This document shows, piece by piece, positions 36,901 through 45,900 of a stretch of 64,000 nucleotides of DNA (position 1 is the stretch's first letter; every line of letters begins with the position of its first letter). Position numbers and translations under genes: made by a program. This stretch comes from Pomphorhynchus laevis (Eukaryota > Acanthocephala > Palaeacanthocephala > Echinorhynchida > Pomphorhynchidae). The stretch covers positions 1-64,000 of the forward strand of contig WNNJ02003226.1 in assembly GCA_012934845.2 (NCBI GenBank), in the 5' to 3' direction. Below the pieces are notes generated by a model. It was not told the origin of the DNA and made no database searches. It was given only the letters and a program-made list of their open reading frames with translations.

Positions 36901-39900
36901 TGGCTTCAACCAACGACGTTTCCCACAATTTGAACGCATATGAAACGCTTCACCGTATTTGGGCATCACCTACGCTGACAGTAAGACGAATCCCTTAAAG
37001 TTTACGAAATAAAGCAGCTCGCATTTTTACCAATCTTATTGAGGAGGCACTAGAACATAAATCGCCATATAGCTGGACTAGTCTTTTGGGGTTAGCAAAA
37101 GTGTGCCTATCAGCTCATTTAGGTGATCACCGAAATGTACGAAAACATATAGAGAATGCACTAAAGTCAGCCGAAAACAGGCAGTTTGACAATTCCTTTC
37201 TCACGCATGTTTGTGCTCAACAAACGACCCGACATAAACACGACAAATCAAAGACAATGACAATCGAACTTGTGCGACAGGGAAACTACGGCAAGGCAAT
37301 GAAACGAATATCTTCGTCACGGCTAGCGCCGTTCACAGAACAGACACACCGTAAGCTCACAGATTTGCACCCACCCGGTAAAGGTATTATAACCTCAATC
37401 CCAACGGCAGAACACGGTATTGTCATCGATTCGGATACCGTTCGTGATTCAATTTTCTCATTCCCCTCTGCATCGTCACCAGGGTGTCTGGGTTTAAGAG
37501 CCGAACACCTACAAGACATGATCACAGCGGACCAGTCTGGAAAGCTTCTAGGCCGCCTGACACATCTGATAAATTATATGGCAGCCGGTAACCTTCCTGT
37601 AGATATATCTCGATATTTTGCGGGTGCAGATCTTATCGCTATAGAAAAACCAAATGGAGGTATACGCCCAATAGCGGCAGGAGAATTGTTACGGAGGGTG
37701 TGTGCAAAGTGTATTTGCACGAAGATGCGCGATAAGTTCACTCAAATATTTCAACCACAACAGGTCGGTGTTGCGGTGGCAAATGACGCAGATTTAATAA
37801 TTCACCAGGTTCGACGATTGCACGAACAGATAAACACCTCGGAAAATCGGGTACGGGCGAAAGTGGATGTTTCGAACGCTTTTAATAGTTGACAGGCAAT
37901 GCTTTATTGACGCAGTCGACATTGAAGCATCTTCTATTGGACCGTGGATCAAATGGTGCTACTCGCAACCATCAAAATTACGATTTGGAGCAGCAAAAAG
38001 CCTTACATCGTCAGCAGGAGTACAACAAGGGGACCCTCTGGGCCCATTCCTTTTCGCACTGGCAATCCAACCGATTATTCGAAAGTCGACTCGGTTACAT
38101 GTATCGGTTTTAACAAGTGGTATTTAGACGATGGAATAATTGGAGGTGAACTCAAGGCAGTTGCTATCACATTAAACATGATTGCAAATGAGCTGGAAAA
38201 AATCGGACTATCAATGAATTGGCAAAAACCGAATTAATAGGCCATACAGAAGCAATTATCTTGACGCAGACAAAATGGACTCACTCTCCACATACCAAGT
38301 CTGATGGCAATTTTACTCTTTTGGGATGCCCAATTGGTTCGCAAGAGTTTGTAGAGGCATATCTCATAAATAGTTGCTTACCAAACCTAGTAAATGACAC
38401 AGAGCTTGTCGCGTCGCTTCCGGACGCTCATGTGGCTTACCTGCTATTGCGCCACTGTGTTTCCGCTCAACGAATAGCATTCCTAATGAGAAATGTAGAT
38501 CCAGCAAGCACCGAACTTTTCTGTAAGCAGTTTGATAATGCTGTGATACGGGCGATGGAAATCATCGCTTCAATACAACTGTCAGCACGAACACGATCTC
38601 AAGTTGAGCTCCCACTAAAAATGGGCGGTCTGTGCCTTAGGAGTACAAACAAGCACAGAGCGGCAGCCTTTGCAGCAAGCGTCAGCACAGTGGCCGCGTT
38701 TGTGAACCAGGATCCAAATACATTTCCGGGCTTTGTAAACGCGAATGAAATACTTGCGTTACACGGAGCAGAAGTGGAACAGCAGGTTTCATCCACAAGA
38801 CAACATCAAATATCATTCAAAATCGACTCAGAGAAGCGGAAAAATCTATTAGACACAGGAGATGATCAGACAAGAGCTAGACTAATAGCGGTATCACAGC
38901 CACATGCGAACGCATGGTTACAATGCGCCCCAAATCGAAGTCTCGGCCTAGCTCTTACCGACCAAGAATTTACAATTCTTACAAGAATGTGGTTAGGCCT
39001 GCAAATTGCTCCAAGTGACTACCGTTGTAGTCGATGTTTTCGAAACGCAGATGCTGAGGGCTTCCATGCACTAACTTGCAACTACGGTGGTTTTCCAGGA
39101 ATGCGTCATAATGGAATTCGTGACGTCGTTCTCTAGGCGGCACAATCAGCAGGAATGCATGTGGGTTGCGAGGTTCGCAACCTTGTCCAAAATCTTCAAG
39201 AACGGCCAGCGAATATTCCGATCTACGGGGATCCTTCAGATGCTGGACTTCGCGGTAACACATCCACTACAGAAATCTTTTCTTCGCCAGTCAGCGTATG
39301 TGCCTGGTTACGCAGCTGCGCAGTACGAATCATCGGTTAAAGATAGAAAGTACCGTGCTAAAATGATTGAGGCGGGATATAACTTCATACCTGCAGTCTT
39401 GGAGTGTTACGGCGGCTGGAATATGGAAGGGGAGAAAATCATCAGACGAATCGCCCGATACTTAGCAATTCGATCATCTATACCATACAGCATCGCATCT
39501 GCACGGTTCTTTCAACGAATATCAATAGCACTCATGAGAGGAAATTCAAAAGCTATATTATCTAGCATTGATATGTTAAACCGACCGTATTACGAGATCG
39601 CTAACCCCATAATGGAGAATCCCACACGAAGAATGAACCCCTCCCAGGCACTTGATCTGGCAGTTGACTCTCTTCCATCGTCAATTGATCAGTCCGCTCC
39701 TGGATACATTGAATTTAACAATACAAATGAAGTAACTGTCACGCTAGCTAATATACCAGGATCCAGTGTCGATACGTCAGTTTTTACAGGAACTCATAAA
39801 TTGTGTTCCAACAGAGATTGTGTACTTATAGAAGAAAACGGAAAATTCACACTAAAAGTATTGAGCTCTGCAATCACAGTAAAGCCCAAAGTCTTTCAAG

Positions 39901-42900
39901 CAAAATTAAGCCACATTTTGACACCTTTCTGCAACAATGTGACAATTCATCAAAAATAACGACGCTGATGATCCTGAATCTTTACCTATAAACTCACAGC
40001 CAGAAACCGAAATTAGTAAACAGACCGTCGGTTATATGACACATGACGTACATACATTATCTGATTCTGAATTAACTGACAGTTTATCGAACGCAAATAG
40101 TGATAATCATGAATCGGACGGAAGTTTTAATTATGAAACAGAATTATTAACTGACTTTTGTGAAACAGATCAAATAATCACGCCCACTATAAACAAACAG
40201 ATGATACCGGAAAAAGGCCGGCTAGTTGTCCGTGGATCGGTTGATTCAGATATTCTAGATGATCAGGCGCTATCTGAAAGTAGTGATAACGAAGAGGAGG
40301 AAGTCTAATGCTATCGATTATGGACATTATACGAAGAGGTTAACTATTTCTTTGACATTTTTGACTTTTGTTGTAATTCGTAAATTAAAAAGTTATATGA
40401 ATACCTGTGGAACGGATTTGTTATCATCTGATAAATTTACAAGATTGACGAGTGATGAAACATCAAAACAAGAACGACAATTAAACTCAACACTGTCCGC
40501 GCTTATAACATCCGGAAAAAATTATAAATTATGTTATGATAAGGTAAAGTCGTCTCAAGCTAAAGCAAGTTTCCTCTATCTTCTACCTAACATCAACAAA
40601 CCTACTCTTCAATTCCGTCCAGTAATTGTATCATACAAAAGTTTTTGTGACACACTAGCTAAGGAAATAAATAGACTACTACGTCTTTATATAGATCCAG
40701 TATCATCGGGCCTGCCTTTGAAAAAACTGCGGATGTAAAGTCTTTGTTCACTAATAATCCACTACTTCCCACAATACTACTAGCATCTGAGTTATTAGCG
40801 TCGAGGTGTGATAATTCTAAATTATCAACAACTAATTGGGATCACTTATTAACTAATAAGGACATTTTCTTATTCGAAGAACTTCCATGTGAACATAGTA
40901 ATTGCTTCATTGTGACCCATACTGGAAAACATCCATATGACGCATTGGGAGGCAGACGTACATACTTTAATCCGAAACTTAACTAAATGAATAAGATACG
41001 TAGATGATCCATTTTGTCTATTGTCAGTTGATCCTGGAATAGAAATTATCAAATTATTGAATAATTTGATAATTATTCAAATTAATAATTGAATAATTAT
41101 TATTCAATTATTTTTGCACAATAAATGTTTTTTTAATATAAGTTATTATTAAATGTACCATTCTAATGGCACGCATCCCCAGCATTTGAAAATCAAGGGT
41201 AAAATATATATTTAAATTATTTCCGCACTGCTGCTTCCATCTCTTCGTAACGATATTGTCACACATTTTCATCTGGGTGCACGGATACAGTATGATTGGG
41301 CTCGTGCAAGGGCGACGCTCAAACTTGATCGTATTCCGACCATTACTTCATAACTTCTTTTGTGTTTAAGAGAAATCTTTTTCGTCATTGTCTTCAGAAG
41401 TATGGAGGTAGTAGGTGCGATTGCTCCGTTAGTTGCGAATATAACTGGGCAGAACGACACATACTCGATATCAGTGATCCTTTTCTCGTATTTAACCTTA
41501 TTTCTTTGCTCGTGATATTCGAATGTTGATTGCACGGACTTTGTGTGGTAGGAGGGAGCTTGATTATTGAAAATAGTGACGTCTATAAACGTCCGCTCTA
41601 ATCTACCAGCAAAAAGACCGCTGCATACTATGTCTGGACATGCTTGTAATAGTCGTGTCGTTGTAGTTCTCTGAAAGTGTATGTTGTATTCGACTTGCTG
41701 TAGTTCAGGCTCGACCGCTACACCACTGCAAATATCGTTGAGCGTAGTTGCGAGTATATCCCGTATTTCATTGTGTCGTATTGTCGGTAACGCACCCGTT
41801 CTGCACGACAGTGCATGTGACAGACTCATGGCATCACCGCATTGACATGTGTCGGACATATTGCGGGGTGTCCAATTATACCGCGCAGCCAAAGCATCAT
41901 GGAATTCTCGTGTGGATAAGTGTAGTCCTAGTTTTGCGGTAGAATGTGTGTTCAACCAGCTAGAAGGGCCGAGTGCGGAAGCGTATTCGATTGACAAGAC
42001 GACCTGATCTGTAACCTGTAAAGTGATTTGTTCTTTTCGATGAACCGCTTTTCTTTCATTTGCATTATGTATGGCTCTAAAAACATTAGTTTGTGCTAAC
42101 TGTACTATTTCGGGACCACCAGAATCGTCGTACGCTTGGCACAGCGATTTCGCGCTTTCAAATTGGGTAAGTGCCTCGATTTGAGAATCTCGAAAGTCCA
42201 AACCCCCTAGTTTTGCCTGGCAATGCGAATATCGAACGATCAGTAGATGTCGGTTCGTGTCCCGTAACTTTAGTGGAAAATGCGCTGAAAATTAGGTCAT
42301 TAATGGGCACAAACCAGGCTGGGTCACACAGAGTCGTGCGACATATGTGTGTCCATTTTGCTTGAACAGCATGTACGAAGGCTACATAGCATGAGTGTGA
42401 GTCTAGCTCTGAGATAGAGATCAAATTTGTAATGAGCTCTTTCCAAACATCAACTGACCTTTTGACAAAGTTCTCGATGAAATTAGTATCACCAACAGGG
42501 CTCCCCCGTATTTTTAATCCGCATTGGTGTAATTGTACTCCTTTGTTTTGTAGCGTATATGTTTCTAGATCGTGAACGTGATCATGGACTAAGAGTTTGG
42601 TCTTGGCCGGATAGACATGATAGGCATATTGTGGTTCTATCTCTTTAAGCAGCAGTCATACTCTTTGCAGATCAACAAGATTCCCAACAAAATTGCCATC
42701 ATCAGCATACCATCGTTATAATACGATGGGTATATGCGCCTCAATTCGTTTTATCAGTGCTAACGATGAAACGGCGAATGCAGCCATAGCGAGGGGATCT
42801 CCCTGAGTGAACCCCTTACGTGATAAAATCACATCTCCTTGACATGCCATCACGGCGTCATTGAAGTACGAATTCTGAAGAGCGACTTTCAATGCCGGGC

Positions 42901-45900
42901 ATACATAACTGATGTTAGCTAGCATCAGTTTGCGGTTCGCCGTGTTAAACGCGTTCGATGCGTCTTTTGAAAGAATCACAAGATTAGTGCCGCTGCTGAA
43001 TTGACGCTGTATCCAGTCAATGGCGTATTCGATTCCACCTCTTTGGCCGGTACAACATTGTAGTTTTCCTGATACAATCTGTAGATTCGACCTTGTAACT
43101 TCCATTATTGTCTTGTCAATTGTTCGTCTGACTATATCACCCACTTCAATAGGTCTTACGCCTGGATTTTTATTTAAAGCTATTTGTCGACTCGCTACAT
43201 AAGCTTCAAGTGCCTGAGGTGGGATAACTTCGCTAGCTAGTCTAATAGCAAAATCAGCGACTGCTTCTGCAAGCCTCTCTGAATGCGATCCAAACAGGGT
43301 GATCATCCGTCTAAATTCGATTGCGGTTATCCCCAAAGCCCAACAATTCCGTTTATTTTTAGGGCCGCTGAGATGATTTTCTTTCCATCAATCACCAGGA
43401 AGGCGGTGATATGGTGTTCTATGACATTTTCGATGTTCTTACTTAGAAGCGCTTCTTCACTAATTGTACCAGGAGGAGGATGTAGGACTGTTAACATTTC
43501 TTTCACAGTTCTGCCATATACCACATCGTCAAGTTTAAGGACCGACTGTTCCGATTCTACTCTTCGTAGCATATTTATAGCTGCCCTCATGTTTCCCTAT
43601 TGCATTTTTCGAGAAAAAGCTCGGTGTGTGTCGTTTTTAGGGTTATTTAACGATGATGTTTTCTTTTAAACAGCCATTGATTGTAGTACATGCGCTTCGT
43701 CTATTAACTCTTTTATGATTCACCTTCCCACATGTGTAATCTTCTTTCAAGCGTCTTTCGTATAGGTGAAGTTATTCTGGTGGGTATGGATTATCTGGCA
43801 GATAACCACTACCTCCTTTAGAGAAATTAATTGTCTTCGTTCAGTATGCGCTATTTCGATATATTTTGATGATATTAGGTCTATTATCCGACGACTAACA
43901 TTACATAAAGGCAACGAAACCAGGTTTGGCATCCATCTGATTACATGACTGTAGGCTTCTGTGATAAAGTTCACGTAAAATTCTGAATAATTGTTGCCCT
44001 TGCCTTGTCTTCCGAACGCATCAATGTTATAATTTGTAGTAACGGTACCTGTCGTTGATACATCTTGCTCGCTGACCTCCATTGACGCAATACCGGTTAT
44101 ATGTATGTGGGAGCCAATCCGTTCGCTTGCATTTGCTGAGTCTGACATTTGTATGCGACCTCATCTGTTAATACATCCTGGTGCTCTACAGTTCGTACAT
44201 TTTCTTTTGGACTTTGCACACTTACAGCCCACGCATTTTGCGCTTTGACCATTGCAGCTACAACAAAGTAAAACTGTCGACGTTTTGCCGCGTGGTATTA
44301 TCTTTTGATAACCGTATAAAGCTCCTTTCTTGTATGTTTATTGGATTGTATGTTAGTTATTGTATGTTTATTAGATTGTAAGAACTTAGTATAATCAAGA
44401 CAAATTTAAATTATTTAAATTTTATTTAAATAATTAATAATTATTCAATTATTAATTGAATAATAAATTATTATTTAATTTATTATATAATAATAAATAA
44501 ATAATAGGACATACAATGGAGTGTGGTAAGTGAAAGTACTTATGGTGATATATTCTTAGACGTGTTGATATAGAAAATAAAAAACAGCATTACGACGGAA
44601 GTATATAGGAAACATAATATACCCTTGTTACCAACATATTGGAATACGCATGCACACACTAACTACAAAATTAACGCCGCTAAAGCGTTTTATGGTCGGA
44701 CTGCTAATATATGCTCGACACCCATGTCTAATGACAGACAATTGCATCGAATCTCGGACATGTTGGAATCTAGAGATTTTCATATATGAGCAATACGTCA
44801 AGTCGTTGTTTCAAGAATAAAATGAATAACAAATCTTTGATAGCATGTATTAATGAGAAACAGATTTTGATGTCATGTATTATTTATAGCTTTTATTCAA
44901 CTGTTATGTATTATTGACAAATAATAAATCTATTAAATTGAAACAATTATATATTATATAATATTTTATTAACATATTATATAAATAGTATATTATATAA
45001 ATATATAATATAATTTATATATTACATTTACATTAAATTAATCACTTAAGATATATTAAAATTTTAAATAGCGTTGCATTTTATGTAACTTAAATGAAAA
45101 TAGAATCTAACATCCGTAAAATGAATTTAATTCGTAGTCTTTAGTGGCTTCTAAAAAGCAATCGGTGTTTCCGAGCTGATCCGTTGCATCAGCCGCTCAA
45201 AGCTTGCTTGTTTCTCTTTGTCCGCGACAGTCGATTTCCAATAGAGGCGAGGAGCGACTTGCGCTTGGGCCAACAGCGCCCAGTGTCTCGACGGCGACTG
45301 ACATCGAGACCTGGGCGATTAACCGGTATTACTTACAATATAAATTAATGTATCGTTCTTGAATGTTTTATCAAATGATAATCTGTTATCAAATGATATG
45401 TTTAAGTTATTAAATACTATTAGCTGTCGTTTATCAGAGTAGATTATATTCAGGAAAATCATTCGTCTTTATTATAAAATCTATAAAATCCTTGAAAAAG
45501 TTATAATTTGCTGGATATACAAAAACTTTTAAATATTCTTCATTTACAATTTTTGTATAAAGTCTCAATAATAAACATTCCCACAATTAAAACAAATAAT
45601 TAAATAATAAATAACAACAAGAATTTAAATAATTTAGATGTAGAATAATTTAAAATTTAACTATAAACATTAAAAAAATGTTTATTATAAACATCTTAAA
45701 GAACTTGTTGATATTATTTGATTTACGTGCACTATACAATTTAAAACAATTAATCAATTATAAATGATTAATTGTTACGACTTGACTCCACAGTATGCCA
45801 GCCACACTCGTGCATATGTGGGGCAAAAGTAGAGAGGCAGGGCAAACAAGGCTTAAGCTGCCCCCGATCAGCCGGCCGTTTTGCTCTACACAGTATGGTC

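Larger units (their letters stand above)
36601..40395 (+). mobile_element. LINE B1: RLE-type LINE with WYLDD active site, near full length
   Basis: Order on the plus strand: leader with TTTGAGATAAATAACATACA (36630-36660), a zinc-finger frame (36702-36827), RT (37020-38240), thumb and zinc knuckle (38219-39136), restriction-like endonuclease (39137-39960) and an acidic C-terminal frame (40036-40308). It splits a PLE-5 copy; flanks GGACAGGATT and GGAACGGATT may be an imperfect target duplication. Several frame changes make it inactive. Confidence 0.8.
41150..44395 (-). mobile_element. LINE A5: CXC-RT-RLE LINE, near full length, decayed
   Basis: Minus strand: leader with TGTATGTTTATT repeats (44325-44395), CXC cluster (44150-44310, CCSCNG, CVGCKC, CTNC, C), N-terminal linker (43747-44148, VIRWMPNLVSLP), RT (42425-43590), thumb (42158-42424) and knuckle plus endonuclease (41269-42201). 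WYADDGNFVG is read near 42700. Several frame changes and stops separate the blocks. Confidence 0.82.
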
